64,000 nt of DNA from Ziziphus jujuba (lineage: Eukaryota; Streptophyta; Magnoliopsida; Rosales; Rhamnaceae): NCBI RefSeq assembly GCF_031755915.1, contig NC_083383.1, positions 28,519,501 to 28,583,500 on the forward strand, written 5' to 3'. The translations under genes were made by a program, and so were the position numbers. Within the stretch, counting starts at the first letter, position 1; the number at the start of each line of letters is the position of its first letter. Below the pieces are notes generated by a model. That model had not been told where the DNA came from. It did not search any database and saw nothing but the letters and a program-made list of their open reading frames with translations. Shown here piece after piece: positions 22,033 to 35,965 of the stretch.

Positions 22033-25000
22033 ATGCACGGCTACAGCCGACTCGGCACTGCACGGGTTAATGGCTCGCCGCCGTCCTCGCCTCGGTTCCG
22101 CCACGGTCGGAATAAGAACACCGGTGGTGGGAGGGGATCAAAGCAGAGCATTTTGGAGAAGCTTGTGTTTGTACTAATATCGGCGGTGTTTAGGAGGCGA
22201 GGCGTGCTGTTGTTCGCTCCGCTGTTGTACATTTCAGGGATGTTGTTGTATATGGGTACGGTGAACTTTGATGTTAGTTTTAAGAACGCTGTTGTTGTTG
22301 TCCACAAGCGTCCTCCTCCGGGCTCCGTTTATAGAAGCCCTCAGGTTTTCCAGAAGCTCTGGTCTCTTATGGAAGCTGAGAGCAATGGAACTAATAATGG
22401 GGTACTTCTTTTTTCTGTTCTTACTCTCTTTTTTTTTTATTATTTTTTTTATACATATATATGTATATATTTTTTTGTGATTGACTTTTGTAATATTTTG
22501 GGAATTGAATACAGAGTTATTAAAAAAAAAAAAATGCATTTCTTGCCCCCCAAAAAAAAACATAAGCTAAGTTGAAAGATTGATTTCTTAGTTCTGAGGC
22601 TTTTGGGCATGTTTACAAATTTTGGATTCTGATATTAATTAACCAGAATCAAAATGGAGAGCATTGTGATTGGTCCTATAATAAAAATTTGCATTTAAGC
22701 TGAGGTTTTAATAATATAGTCGCTTGACATTTGAGAAGGCTTATTAGCACCAAGTAATCTAAGAAGTTTGTCTAACTAACCCGATAAGGAGGACCAGTTA
22801 CACTGGTGCACTTGTTAGCAAGAAGGAAGCCAATTTGTAGAGTGTGTTTTAGGCATAATGACTGTTGCACTTCTAATCGAGCATGAATTCTATGTTTGGA
22901 ATACGTTTTAGCACCTTTTCCTTCAAGATTCCGAAGTGTTATGCCCATTTAACTTAGCCAGCTGTTCTTTTGCAATATTAGGCTCACTGGCGCTGCCCTG
23001 CTCAGTCAATGTGTACTTTAAACGTGTTCTGTAAGTTTTATGTGTGTGGAGCGAAAGAAAGAGAAACCTTAGACACATGTCATGTGGCCATACAATATTG
23101 GAACTCATCCTACCACCTCCATGCCCTGGATGGGATTCCCTGTTAAATTTTAATGACTTCTCTCTAGTTTGCCTTGGCATTTAGCAATGGTGATTTCTCA
23201 CCTTGTCATTTTCAGTACGACCACCTCTGTTCAATCAATTGTGACCTCACATCTCTTGGATGCTTAGCAACTAAGAATTGATCGGCAATGCAATGAAGCA
23301 TTACACTTTTACTGCTTTTTTGTTCTGAAATATGCATAGGCCTGTTACATATTGCTTTGTCAGTAATGTAAAATTTAGGTACTTTGCAACTTATTTTGAG
23401 TGTTAACTGCTCAATAAGTGGAATTATTTTGGTCTGAATTTTAATTCTGATTACTTTGGAATTATCTTAATGAATTACTATCTTTCTCCTAATGCATTTT
23501 TTTTTTTTTTTAAAGTTCTTTACAATGTTCATAACCCATTTGATAAACTGACATTTTATAAATGGAAATCGTGCAGTTAATGTCAATATGGAATTTTAAA
23601 CTGCGGCAAGGCTGGAAGCCTTGTGTTAAAAAGGATATCTCCAAAGCAGGTTTGATGTTTCCATTCAAGACTCATTATTAACTTTTAGTTACCTGGAATT
23701 TTTTTTCATGAAATCGGTAGCATGTAGGATATTGAAGCCCTTTTGTGATTTTCTAGTCAGTACATGTAGATGTTGAAGCGTTTTTGTGATTTTCTAGACA
23801 CTACACTAAGGCTCAGATACTAGATGCAATTGTACGTCCACACAGATACACATGCACACACTTGGCCACCAACATGCTTTATTGTGTATGTGTCATGCTT
23901 CTTCTACATGTTGAACACTCAAACATCTGTTGTCATGCATAATTATCTGGTAATTTGTGATAACATTCATTTTAAGTGAGAGGTAGTTTCTGACTTTTGA
24001 AATATTTTAATTGTCTGACACCTGTTACTTAATGTGACAAGGACAATATAAGAAGTATATTGAGTTTCATTTTCACTGTTTTGATAATTCAGGAACAAAG
24101 CTAATTATCATTTTTTTTTTTTTACTATATTAAAGTTTTTAAATTTGAAAAATAAAAAAATAATAATAATAAAAGAAAGATAGCTGACTGCTGATTTTTG
24201 ACTTGAGATTTTTCAGAATTGCCAAATTCAAATGGTTTCTTCATAATTGAAGCAAATGGTGGGTTAAACCAGCAACGAATATCGGTACGTATAAATATGT
24301 TTCAGTATGATGGTTTTAGCAATTTGAAAATTGAGAACACTTCTCCTCTCTACCCCACTATAAATGAAGAAACAAGCTGAAAATATTGGTGCCAATCATC
24401 TATATATGTAGGATATCCCTGGTTAGGAAATGGTTCTGTACAATAGTCTTATGTTTTCCAATGCGTGCTGGTTTGGATGGCATTATGCATCAGGGATATG
24501 TTTGTTTCTAGTTATAATATTTATATTATTTTAGACTGAGTCTTGCACATGTGCTTAAGCTTAGATTGGTTGGAGGAAAAAGAAAAGAGAGGATGAATAG
24601 GATGAGAGAGATGGAAAATGGGAAGGAAAAGAATTTGCAATTGCTCATGCTGTTTGGTACGATAAGAATGAAAGACTGTAGTAATATATTTGTATTCCCG
24701 TGTATGGTATTGGAGGTCACAGTGGAAGGAAAAGAAGCTTTTTATTACTAAATGGTAAATATTGTTAATTTTCTCTTTATTAATGCTTACACATAAGCAT
24801 TTCTCTCATTTGGATTAGAATGAGTAAGGATGAAAATGTAAATATGAGCGAAATTGTTAAGTTGATTGTTCTTTCCTTCCCCTAACCCATCCATTATTGG
24901 AGGAATAGGAGGGCTTGGCCATCCTTCCACTTTTCTTTGCCTCCTCTTCCTACCAAACAATGGATGGTCTTTCCTTCCTCTTTCTCCTATTCCTCCTCCG

Positions 25001-28000
25001 CTTTTCTTCCTTCCATTTTCTCCCTGCTAATCAAATCCTAATAGGTCTGGCATGGAGCATCTTCTTGTGTGTGTGCGGCTATGCCAGCTAGATCATAGAC
25101 ATAATATCATCTTTTAACACTTTTTCCCTCCACAATTTCAATGCAGATTTGTGATGCAGTTGCTGTGGCTGGTCTACTAAATGCAACTCTTGTCATTCCA
25201 ATTTTTCATTTAAATAGTGTTTGGCGAGATTCCAGGTGCTTTTCGTTAATAACTATACGTAATTGGGATCCTTTTATATTACCACTTTCGCCATCTATCT
25301 GATGTTACTTTTCCTTTTTTGTGGCTTTTTGAATAACTTGAATTTGTTAGTAAAAGAAACAGAGCTTTGCCACCTTTTTTCTTGTTTTGCACCTTATGTT
25401 CTTCTTAATATCCTAAAGCCCCAGCTCCAACAAAATAGTACATTCTCATAGTATGAACATATGCTAACTAATTTAGTGGTTTAATTTAATACTCTGCGAC
25501 ATTATTTAGGGCCTAAGTTTTTCAATTTGCTTTGGATATCCCTCTCCCTTGGTTAGGGTTTACATGCCTCTTTTATAGAACTTTAATTTAGAGTGAATTG
25601 AGACAGAACATGGCAATGCTGTCAGATGCCTGAAACTTTGAGTGAGAAGTTGAAAATAAATCAATACTTTTCTACTTCTTTTGTGCGGGTATTTCTGCTG
25701 TTCTCTTTACGTGGTGCAGTGGAAGGGCAGAAAAATTATTGAAAAGTTGCTGAGTGATATACAAAGAGTGATATGTGATGGCTATACATCTTTTTTTGTT
25801 TTAAAAGGAGCTAATAGGTAATATTTAATGGGTTTTGGTCCTGAATTATGTTTGACTTAGACTTAGTAGATGCTCAGGTTTCTTTTACAAGTCAATGATC
25901 TTTTTATCTATGACCTTAATGGGTCAAAGAATAATCTATCCTTTACTTTTATATAACTATAATTTCATAATGAAAAGAAATTTCGGACTTTTTTATTTAT
26001 TTTATTTGTGCTTTACAAGGTCTTTGTGATTGGCTACAGTGGGGATTTTTAATTCTTTTTTGCCATTGTTGTTGTTGTTTGTTATTTTCATGTTTGTTTG
26101 ATTCTTTTGTTTTGTTAAATTGTCAAACACATTAGAATGGTGATATTGGTTAGAAGTTGAAAGTTATGACTGATGGCACCTTTCTTATGTAATGCTTGAT
26201 AGTATGTTTTTTTTAATTAATAAGAAACATAAATTTGATTTTTGTAAGGATAATACAAGATTTCAACAGGATGAGGAATCCTCTAAATGTAAACAAAAGA
26301 TAATTATCCAGATATTTCTACAATAATTAAAATAATATGCAGTTGTCTTTAAATTCCATGGATGAGGAGTCCAAAATGATGTCACAAATCTAATTCCATC
26401 CTAATGGTAATTGAAATATTCAGATCTATCTTCAAATTATTCTCCCATTTATCTCCAACTTAAGAAACATAAAATTGTCATTACTTCTCACTTCCACAAG
26501 ATACTATTACTGCAAAAAAATTCCTGCTTGGTCCTACTACTTATTTGAAAATGACTACAAGGAGAAACTCTGTAAATACAAATAAAAGGGGGAAAATGAT
26601 AATTATAATAATAATGAAGCTACAACCAAGGGTTGCAGAGTACTCTTAAATCTGATTTTGCTAAGAAGAGTGAGGAATAAAGTTTGTTTCCATATCCTTG
26701 CCTTCTTTAAAGGATTGGAGATGGATCTTACACCCATATCTTTGTCATGTTGTATTTACATGAATACTGAATGTTAGTTGAAGTTTGAGCATCGCAGTTC
26801 TAAAGTTTTCTCTAAGGGTTTATACGCTTTCAGCTGATTTTTAGTTGTTTATTCTGTCCTAAGCTTTGAAACATCACTGGAATAGACAGAAAGCACAGAT
26901 AAGTAAGTGAATATACAAAAGCAATGCAAATAGATCATCAAGTTTCATACTTTAAAAGAAGATTAGAATATTTTCATTGAATTTATTATGGAAGAGATGG
27001 ATCTTTTATCTGTACTTCTTATTTTTCAACTGCAGCCACTTTGGGGAAATATATGATGAAGATTTCTTCATTCATGCACTCAGACATCATGTGAATGTTG
27101 TCAGAGAACTACCAGAAGATATACTTCAGCGTTTTGATAATAATATAAGCAATATTGTTAATCTGAGACTAAAAGCTTGGTCAAGTCCCACCTACTATCT
27201 TCAGAAGGTCCTGCCAAAGTTGATGGAGCTGAAGTATGTCATTTTACTTTTTTTTTCCTACTATGCATCTTTCTTTGCTGTCTTTTTTTGCACTATGACA
27301 AGCTTATCTCTATTCCGAAGGGAATGACTATGTATGAATTTTGAATTTATGTTAACTATACATTTCAGCCTCATCATTATATAAATTCTCAATATGGGCC
27401 TATAACTTAACAAGTTTCAATAAGGTTTTACAGTTACTAGGGTTATGGGCCTATAATTTAAAAAGTTTCAATAAGGTTTTACAGTTCCTAGGGTTCTGTT
27501 TGGTTGGTGATAAGAAAAACAGTATTCTTTTTTTATGATTCATTGAGTTCCAAAACAAGTTTTTAATTTTTTGTTCTGTAAAATATGGTGGTATTGTATA
27601 AGGTTTTACAGTAACCTTATTGTATATGTGATTCATTCAGTTCCAAAACAAGTTTCAATAAGGTTTTACATTTGCTGGGGTTATGTTTGGTTGGTGATAA
27701 GAAAAACAAAATTCTTTTTTTATGATTCATTTGAGTTCCAAAACAAGTTTTTAATTTTTGTTCTGTAAAATAGGGTGGTTTTATTATTTGGATATTGAGT
27801 AACAAATTCTTAAATCTGACCCACATGGGGAAAAGCTTTTCCTTTAATGGAGAATCCTGGTTATACTTTTGATTCTTACTCCTTGATCTGGTGGCATGTT
27901 TGTGTTTTATGGATGATGTGGCATTAATATTATATTATCGAGTTAGATATTCCAATATACCAATATGTGCATTCATTACATGCATATGTGCTTACTTAGT

Positions 28001-30953
28001 TACATGCATCCATTTCTATCTGTGTTTACTCATTCTATTGTGTCTGTATCTTTTTATTTTTTATATTCACCATTCAAAGTAGTTTCTAGAGTCCTAGGTT
28101 GTTATCAGCCATATGTTTGCAACCCTATGTTACCTGTTTATTTTTTCATATTTTTATTTTCCCTCACACATTGTATGTGACAGCTATATATAGTTTTCAT
28201 CAATCCATGATGCAGGGCTGTACGCGTTGCACCTTTCTCCAACAGATTGGCTCATGCAGTTCCTTCAAACGTCCAAGGGCTTAGATGCTTAGCTAATTTT
28301 GAAGCACTGAGATTTTCACAACCTATAAAAACACTGGCAGAGAAAATGGTTGATCGAATGGTTAAGAATAGCTCCCACAGTGGTGGAAAATATGTTTCAG
28401 TCCATCTTCGGTTTGAAGAAGTATAACTTTTCATATGTTTTTAAAATCAATTTGTAGCTCTTCTTGGATTATTTCTTAACATGTTGGGTTATTTATTTAT
28501 TTATTATTATTATTATTATTATTTTTTTCCATCAAAGGACATGGTTGCTTTTTCATGCTGCGAATATGGTGGTGGGGATGAAGAGAAACATGAAATGGAT
28601 GTTGCTCGAGAAAGAAGCTGGAGAGGAAAATTCAGGAGAAGGGGTAGAGTAATAAGGCCTGGTGCAAATCGCATGGATGGAAAATGCCCTTTAACTCCAT
28701 TGGAGGTACAAAAAGTTTGTCAGTTTATCTATTGGTAAAGTGTAGATTTTTTGTTATCATGATATATAAGGGAGTGTTAGCTGTCTATTGTGTGTCTGTG
28801 GTACTTTTGGGCTTGATGGTCTTTACAAATAATCTAGTTCTGAATTGCAAAATACACAATTCTGGAACTGTTGCCCAAAAATCAGGATTGTAGTGACCAA
28901 TCAATAATATCACCATCCTATTGGCTACTCAAATATCTGCACAAGTTATATGTAGTTAGATATATTTAAGGCCTACAATTGAGTGGAAGTATTAATTTAT
29001 TGTGTAAGCTAGGTATATGAATGGCTATCTTAGTGTTTTTCCCCCCTTTATTTATTTATTTTTTTCCCTCCTTTTCTTGTAGACTGAAAGGGGAAGCTTA
29101 GTTATTTATTGTGTTAGCTTGATACATTTTTGGATATAAATGGTGGTAACTAGTATGGTTCTGAATTGCTAAATACATAATTTTGGCATTATTGACCAAT
29201 TAATAATATCATCATCTTCTTGGCTACTCAAATGTTTGTATAAAATGATATGCAGTAAGAAATTCCATACTATCAGAGATAGAAAATAACCAGGAAACGA
29301 AACAAATTTATTTTTTGGTTAAAAATCATATCTGATTATTTGCTTTTAACATACCTCGGTTTGTAGCTCTATCTGCCCTCCATTACTTTTATCAAATTTA
29401 TGCTTTTCTTCTTGTTTGCCTTTCTCGGTATCATCACCATTTTAGTCATTTTTAGTTTGAGTCATTGCTATTATTGTTGTTTTTATTTTGTTATTTTGCA
29501 TTTTGAATTTTAAGTTAAGCTTCATTTTCGATTCCTCTTGTAGTTTTTGTTGTTTGAGATGTAATGTCAATGTTTGATGTGGCATTGCTTTGCTACTGTA
29601 GGTTGGAATGATGCTGAGGGGCATGGGTTTTGATAATACCACCTCAGTATACGTTGCAGCAGGAAAAATTTATAAAGCAGAAAAATACATGGCCCCACTT
29701 AAGCAGATGTTTCCACGATTAGAAACGAAAGATACACTGGCAACTCAAGAAGAACTAGCTCCTTTTAAGGTATTATGGGTGTCATGGTATATGAATTTTC
29801 AACTGAGAACCAATCTTATCAATTTGGACAAAATAAACGATTAATAGATCAAAATACCAATGAATCTTTGTAATACTTCGTAATTTTTTATTTTAATTTG
29901 TTATTTTTTGTTTTGCGGGAAGATTATCTGGTTTTGTTGCTATTATTAATAATTAGAACAAGAATACGGTTAAATCTTTGTAATATCCAAATTTATGATG
30001 TAGGGCCACTCATCTAGGTTGGCTGCCCTTGATTATACGGTATGCCTTCACAGTGAAGTATTTGTCACCACCCAGGGTGGAAATTTTCCCCACTTTTTGA
30101 TGGGTCACAGGCGCTACTTGTATGGGGGACATGCCAAGACAATAAAACCTGACAAGAGGAGATTAGCATTATTATTTGATAATCCCAACATCAAGTAAAC
30201 TTTTGTCTAACTCTTTCATTTCTAAGTAATTACTTTTAAGATTTGTGCCACTGAGAATCTATTGGTCTTCTTACCAAAAACCAAAAAAAAAAAAAAAAAA
30301 AAAAAAAATTGAATTGATTGCTCTTGAAACAGTTAGTCTTGTGCTGTAGTCTTGCATGCCTGTATTGTGTGATGGGGACCCAACCTAATTCACAAACCTT
30401 ACATGTTTGCTTGATATTTTTTTGGTCTTTCTGTCTCCCTTTTCATTTATTTTCTTCTTCTTTTACCTTAGAACAAGTTGCTTCCATTAGTTTGCGTTAT
30501 ACATTTGTGTCATATCATGTTGAATTAGGCATTTTGCTCATTGGCATTTGTGCACTTAAGAGACATGTTCCTCATCCTATATTAGGTGATGTTGTTCTGG
30601 ATTTTCTTTCTATTATTCTTCAATCTATGATTTGGAGCAACAATCTTCTTTTGCAAGCCCTTTATTTTAATAAGAAATTTTGTTGTTGATTATAATTACA
30701 TTGACAGTCTTTATTGGCCAGAAGAAGCAATGGTTGAGAAAAACATTTTGCGATTTTATTTATTTGTTGTATGTTCGTCTACTGCAGATGGGATGCCTTT
30801 AAGCGGCAAATGCGAGACATGCTTCGCCGCAGTGATCAAAAGGGTATTGAAATGAGAAAGGCCAGTGGATCACTCTATACATTTCCCATGCCAGATTGCA
30901 TGTGTAAACAAGCCGAAGCAAGTATCGAAAGCAGTAATACCACAGATACATAG
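22033..30953 (+). CDS. O-fucosyltransferase family protein (DUF246 type), ten exons, intact
   Basis: Exons: 22033-22401, 23577-23649, 24217-24284, 25147-25235, 27036-27233, 28216-28420, 28538-28705, 29602-29769, 30004-30194, 30788-30953; all introns are GT-AG and the phases agree, giving 564 residues. A basic N-terminal tail is followed by one membrane segment (about residues 58-77), the type II anchor expected of a Golgi glycosyltransferase. The catalytic part has [20 protein letters not shown] (about 151-174), [26 protein letters not shown] (about 329) with the conserved Arg, and [21 protein letters not shown]. The family transfers fucose or related sugars from nucleotide sugars onto proteins or wall polymers; the acceptor of this member is not known from sequence. 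Part of intron 1, exons 2-3 and part of intron 3 were also copied into the Helitron at 769-2067. Introns carry repeats at 24545-25050 and 27462-27775. Confidence 0.92.
23211..24515 (+). repeat. Donor copy of the segment duplicated in the Helitron
   Basis: Matches 769-2067 in the same orientation. It covers the end of intron 1, exon 2, intron 2, exon 3 and the start of intron 3 of the O-fucosyltransferase gene. The exons here are intact and needed for the protein, so this is the source or the better-kept copy. Confidence 0.9.
24545..25050. repeat. Possible MITE with purine-rich/pyrimidine-rich inverted arms in intron 3
   Basis: The left arm (TTAGATTGGTTGGAGGAAAA onward) is purine-rich, and the right arm (24890-25050) is pyrimidine-rich with CTATTCCTCC, TTCCTTCCATTTTCTCC and ATCAAATCCTAA. 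Its reverse complement resembles the left arm. This layout fits a non-autonomous TIR element. No clear target duplication was found. Confidence 0.4.
27462..27775 (+). repeat. Tandem duplication (~185 bp period) in intron 5 of the O-fucosyltransferase gene
   Basis: The sequence from AAGTTTCAATAAGGTTTTAC through GTTTGGTTGGTGATAAGAAAAA to TTCTGTAAAATA at 27462-27588 recurs at about 27648-27772. A shorter piece of the same unit (AAGTTTCAATAAGGTTTTACAG) also lies at about 27411. Intronic, no coding effect expected. Confidence 0.8.
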
Positions 30954-31900
30954 ATAGGAGCTTCAGTATAAAAAATTGTCTTGGTTAATAATTTATTTTA
31001 TTTTTTTTGTATACATGTAATTTATGTAACATCGTTCGATTTGAGTTGTGATGTGATTCTTTCATTCGAGTAGAGTGGTGTTGGAGGTTCTGATTCTTTG
31101 TTGGGTTGAGTAGGACTGCCATCCGAACCAGTGGTTTGGTTAACAAAATTCATTGTACATGGAAGGTAAAAATTCTTTTGTAGCAAAAATCTTCTGCTTC
31201 TTTTCTTCTGTGACTCGATGGAAGAGTATTTTGTAACAAGCAATGTTCAAACTTTGTTTTGATTATTATTATTATTATTATTATTTTATTGTTATTTTTT
31301 TTCCTTTTCTGAAGAATATGGAACATCAAAAACACCACCATGTCTTTAGCGGTGTAGACTGACATGACAATTTTGTTTTAGGTGAAATAATGGTAGGTCT
31401 CCTAATGGCTTTTGACCGCAACCTTGTTACCCAAATTTATCTTGTCAATAAGCCTGCAAGTTGCAACTTCAATTTAGTTGACAGGGGGTTTAATTGATTA
31501 TTGTCAGGCTAAACATCATGTTTAGGAACATAATTTTTGACAGAGAATACTAAAAATTGTCCAAATTCTGTTTTAGGGTCTAAATTACATCCTAAATGAC
31601 GTCTTAAGCCGTCTTCCAAAATGGACCAAATCAAGTTAAAAACAATAAAAAAACAGGTAGTTCCAGCCCCAATTAATGTTTAATAGTTTTGTTGGGTGTA
31701 AATGCGTCATCGACATATGTTGTTGTGGTTGCCCGCAGTTATTTTGTTTTCTTGGAGCAAGCCTTGGTTTTGTGTGTAGAAGCCGCGATCATCGGTGTAT
31801 TCTAGTTTTTCCACAATCAGCAATTACACACGTTAATCACTGCTTCTTTTTGCATTTCTTCTTCTAAATCTCATTATGCCGTTGATGTCTTCAAGTCAAA
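30954..31900. other. 3' flank of the O-fucosyltransferase gene, no further gene recognised
   Basis: Likely 3' UTR after the TAG at 30953 (TTTTATTTTTTTTGTATACATGTAA follows), then intergenic DNA with an ATT-repeat near 31262-31286. No conserved frame. Confidence 0.5.
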
Positions 31901-31944
31901 ATGCATGTTCAGCCATTAATTTCTACAAATATATTCATTCATGC

Positions 31945-32040
31945 ATGGCTGCTAGTAGAATGTTCAATTACCAGCAGGATGTGAACACCCACTACAAAGT
32001 GGGCGATCATGTTGAAGTAGGCCAGCATGTCCACATCTAA
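31945..32040 (+). CDS. Small ORF, 31 residues, unrecognised
   Basis: An ATG at 31945 opens a 31-codon frame ending in TAA (32038-32040). It reads MAASRMFNYQQDVNTHYK, then VGDHVEVGQHVHI. The composition (His/Val-rich, no low-complexity run) is unlike the AT-rich noise around it, and base use is less A/T-biased than the flanks. It could be a short peptide gene, the last exon of a longer gene, or chance. No splice acceptor was found just upstream that would link it to another exon. Confidence 0.25.
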   Translation: MAASRMFNYQQDVNTHYKVGDHVEVGQHVHI

Positions 32041-32788
32041 AAAAACTTCATGAGTTTGTTCAGTATGCATACATACAACTTATGTTGTATCAGTCTTCAG
32101 TGTAATGGCTTGCATTTTATTAACATTGTACATTGTTTAGTGCAGAATAGCATTGTATTATATAAATTTTTTAAAAGGATTATTTTTATCAAAATAAAAT
32201 TTATTATTATTATTATTATTATTGAATAAAAATTAAATTGTTATTATTTTAAAATATTATAATCAATTTTCAAAAATTAAAATAATATAAAAATTATTAT
32301 ATTACCTAAAATTTTATAATAGTAAAAAGATTAAGAAAAACTTAACGGTGTTACAAAATTGGTTTATATAATACGGTATAGGTTGTATTATGTGGGATTC
32401 ATAATTTAGGTGGGAGGCTCACATCAATTTATGCGTCTTGATAAGCACATCCATGTTGCCAAACATTGTTTAGGTTTTGTTAATACAATTTCCCTTTCTC
32501 GTCCTACTAGGTTTATACAGGATTTTTTTTTTTAATAGAAAATACCTATTTGTGAGTGCTAAAAAATAAAAATAAAAAATTACATACTTATATTTTAAAA
32601 AATATAGGTATAAATTATTTACATATATATCATTTGAAAGATGCGTATATAAATGATTAGACGCATATATTATAATAAATACATACTATAGTATTATTAT
32701 ATTTATTTATTTATATTGTTACTTGAGTTGTGACTTATAGGACCCAAAAACCTTATTAATAAAATAATTTACATGTTGATCGGTATTC

Positions 32789-32997
32789 AATAATAATAAT
32801 AATAATTAGACTTTACTCCATCCAAACATGTGCATACTTTTTATATTTAAAAAAATATATGCACAAATCTTATTATTGTAAAATAAAATAATCTAATTAG
32901 TAATAACCATTAATAATATCAGGATTTGGTGCCAAAATCTCCCTTCTCAAATTATTAAAAAAAAAAAAAAGTACATGGAATAAATGACTGAATAATT

Positions 32998-33036
<39 letters not shown>

Positions 33037-33262
33037 CACATAATAATAATAATAACTATAATAATTAGACTTTACTCCATCCAAACATGTGCATACTTTT
33101 TATATTAAAAAATATATATGCACAAATTTTATTATTGTAAAATAAAATAATCTAATTAGTAATAACCATTAATAATACCACGATTTGGTGCCAAAATCTC
33201 CCTTCTCAAATTACTTTTTAAAAAAAAGTTACATGGAATAAATGACTGAATAATTGCGATTT
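32789..33262 (+). repeat. Tandem duplication of a ~210-bp unit around a (TA)n tract
   Basis: The run from AATAATTAGACTTTACTCCA through CATGTGCATACTTTTTATAT, AGTAATAACCATTAATAATA and GGTGCCAAAATCTCCC to ACATGGAATAAATGACTGAA at about 32797-32997 is repeated almost unchanged at about 33060-33255. The copies are separated by (TA)n (33002-33032). Confidence 0.85.
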
Positions 33263-33299
33263 ATATATATCTAAGAACATAAATCAACTTGCAATAATG

Positions 33300-34116
33300 A
33301 TAATTTATCCAACTTTTTGCCCCCGCTCATTGAAATAAAAATAAATAAATAAATAAAAAGGAAGCCCTTTTGCCTGTGTCATTTGGTCAATGACTGTCAC
33401 CATATTTAGGTGTATTTTTTTTTTTTTTAAACTAACTAACTAACTACGATATTTAGGTGTCAAGAAAGTAGAAATTTACAAGGTAAAGAAGTTTTCTTTT
33501 TTCTTTTTTCTTTTTTATTTATTTTATTTTTCTTTTCTCCGTGTTATTTTTTTCCCAGCTAGGAATAAAAGTTATAGTTTATTTTTGATTTTTTTTGGTA
33601 ATGTATAATTTACTTTTGACCGTAAACAGTTAGTGTTATCCTTAAAAACAAGTGCAAGCAAAAAAGTGGAATTGGGAAATAAATTTAGGACCATGCATGA
33701 ACCAAAATATGTAGGATTATTATTCTTCAAGAAATAATGGATTTTGTCATTGAGCTATCCAATTAAGAAATAATAAACATAGAATAATATTGTCTTAAAT
33801 CAAAGTTTTATTATATTTTTAACGTATTATATGCTAATTATTGTATTTGGTACATGAAATTAACCTTAGAAAAATCGAGAATCTTCAAAGAAAAAAGAAA
33901 AAAAAAAAAAAAAGAAGAAGAAGGATAAAAAATAAAATAAAAAAAATAGCACAACCATATGAGCTGGTTGCCCACTAGAAAAGGGTTAAGATGGTGAAGA
34001 ATTTTTTCCACTCAAATAGAAAGATCAATATTATAAATTACCAAACATGTTCTCACATTAATGGGATATTGACAAAGAAATGGTAAGGTTTTTTTGTGAT
34101 TGGGTTCTAATTCCTA

Positions 34117-34198
<82 letters not shown>

Positions 34199-35589
34199 AT
34201 TGGTCGCCAAACAGGGGAAACTTGTAAGCAAAGGGCATATACCCCTTTATCTTATTGTATACCTTCTTATCCAATCCAACCATATTCCTCCTAACCAACC
34301 TCTTTATTTTTATTTTTATTTTTATTTTTATTCACTTGCATTAAAATCTCACTTTCCTTTTCACATTCACATATTTGCAAAGTCTAAAAAGAAAAGCATC
34401 CCACCCCACCATGACTTTCAAAAAGAATTCCCTTTTTTTCATGTTTCTCATGGCATAGTCTTATTTTGCTTCTTTTATTTCCCCACAATCATTTTTTTTT
34501 TCTTTTGAATGATAAATTTTCCCTTCAACTATCTTCATTTTTGTTTTAAAATTCAAGCACAATATCACAATCACTTGAACAAAATTTCTACCACTACATT
34601 AATGTATTATTTATTATGATTGCGTTGTTTTGTTTATGTATATGTACCCACAGAATAAATTGTATCAGCAGGTGATTAGAAAGAATCCATTACAGTGTAA
34701 TGACATCTACAAATTTGTTATTTTTTTGAAAAAGTTCTAAGAGCGACATCCCTTTGTAAATTCTTACTTTTAAATCGGAAAATAGTGGATTTTTATTTAT
34801 TTATTTAGTAAGTTGGTGACCAAAGAAGAACCTAAGTATTTGCTATCTAGTTATTGCTTAAGCCATGTATTTTAAAAATTCTTCAAACAAAAAATAACAT
34901 TTATACCAAAGATCCTTAAACCACTAAACTATGTGTATATATATATAAACACGAATTAAATATAGTGAAAAATTTATGAAAAATGATAATCATTTATAAC
35001 TATTAAATTTGTATAATCAATATGATCTAACAATTGTTGTTGACCATTATTTTTTATAAACCTCTCATAATTCTTTATCATATCAAAATCATATATTTTA
35101 AAATAAACGTTTTAAAAATTTCATCAATTAGCTTTCTTGTAATAATGAAATTCGTTAACATTTTTTTTTTCAAATGAACAATAACTTTCTATAGTTATAC
35201 ACGTCAAATAAATAAATATATATGTATACATATATGTATATATACACCAAATATAAAGTAAAGTTAATGAATTTTCTTATTAACAAAAAAGAAAAGGTAA
35301 TGTATAAACTTCTTAAAGCATATATGAGTGTGTGATGTATAAAAAACTAGTTTTTTCTTATATATTTCGGAGGGAAAAAAAAAAAAAAAACCTGTAAATC
35401 ATGTGGTTGTAGATCAAAGAAGCACATATTTGAATCAGTGATGTTGAAATTCAACTCACTGGTATTTTCCTAGGCTTTTCATAAAATTTGTTTGGAGAGA
35501 GAGAAAAAGAGAGGGCCCAAAAGAGAAAAATGACGTAAAAGTAGAGCTACCTACCAAAATGCAAACCCATGTAATAACCACTAAACCAC
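33300..35589. other. AT-rich intergenic DNA upstream of the MYB gene
   Basis: No coding region. Holds a long (TA)n tract at about 34122-34196, a TTTTA repeat at about 34303-34330 and several A- or T-runs. Confidence 0.55.
34122..34196. repeat. Long (TA)n microsatellite
   Basis: About 37 uninterrupted TA units. Similar tracts in the window: about 42790-42854, 47260-47327, 47565-47614, 48211-48254. Confidence 0.95.
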
Positions 35590-35718
35590 TTGTCTTTCTC
35601 ACCAACTCGGTCAAATCCCCCACTCCCCGACACTCTCATCCGAGTCTCTTGCTTCCATCCCCTCCATTTCCTCTCTTTCTCTCTCTCCTCTCTTTCTCTC
35701 TCTAAATCATATACATAT

Positions 35719-35729
35719 TATATATATAA
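35719..35729 (+). promoter_or_regulatory. Candidate TATA box of the MYB gene
   Basis: TATATATAAA lies about 240 bp before the ATG, with a CT-rich stretch just upstream (35665-35702) and a leader with A-runs downstream. A second (TA)n tract at 35887-35906 is closer to the ATG and could also be the element, so the choice is uncertain. Confidence 0.4.
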
Positions 35730-35965
35730 ACACATCCCCCATTCCCATTCCTTCCAATTCCAACACCAACAAATAGTTAAAAAAAAAAAAAAAAAACATC
35801 TTCTTTCTTATCCCCTCTTCTTAGTCTCTATCAAACTCAAACTGCACACATATACATGGAAGAGACAAATTAAACCATCAAAACCATATATATATATATA
35901 TATATACACACTTATCCATTCACTTCAAAATCAATCACTGCAAAAAACAAAAAAAAAAAAAAAAA

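Noticed and set aside
34100..34298. Open frames reading Ile-Tyr repeats on both strands
   Set aside because: They are translations of the (TA)n microsatellite; the same happens at 45016 and 57011.
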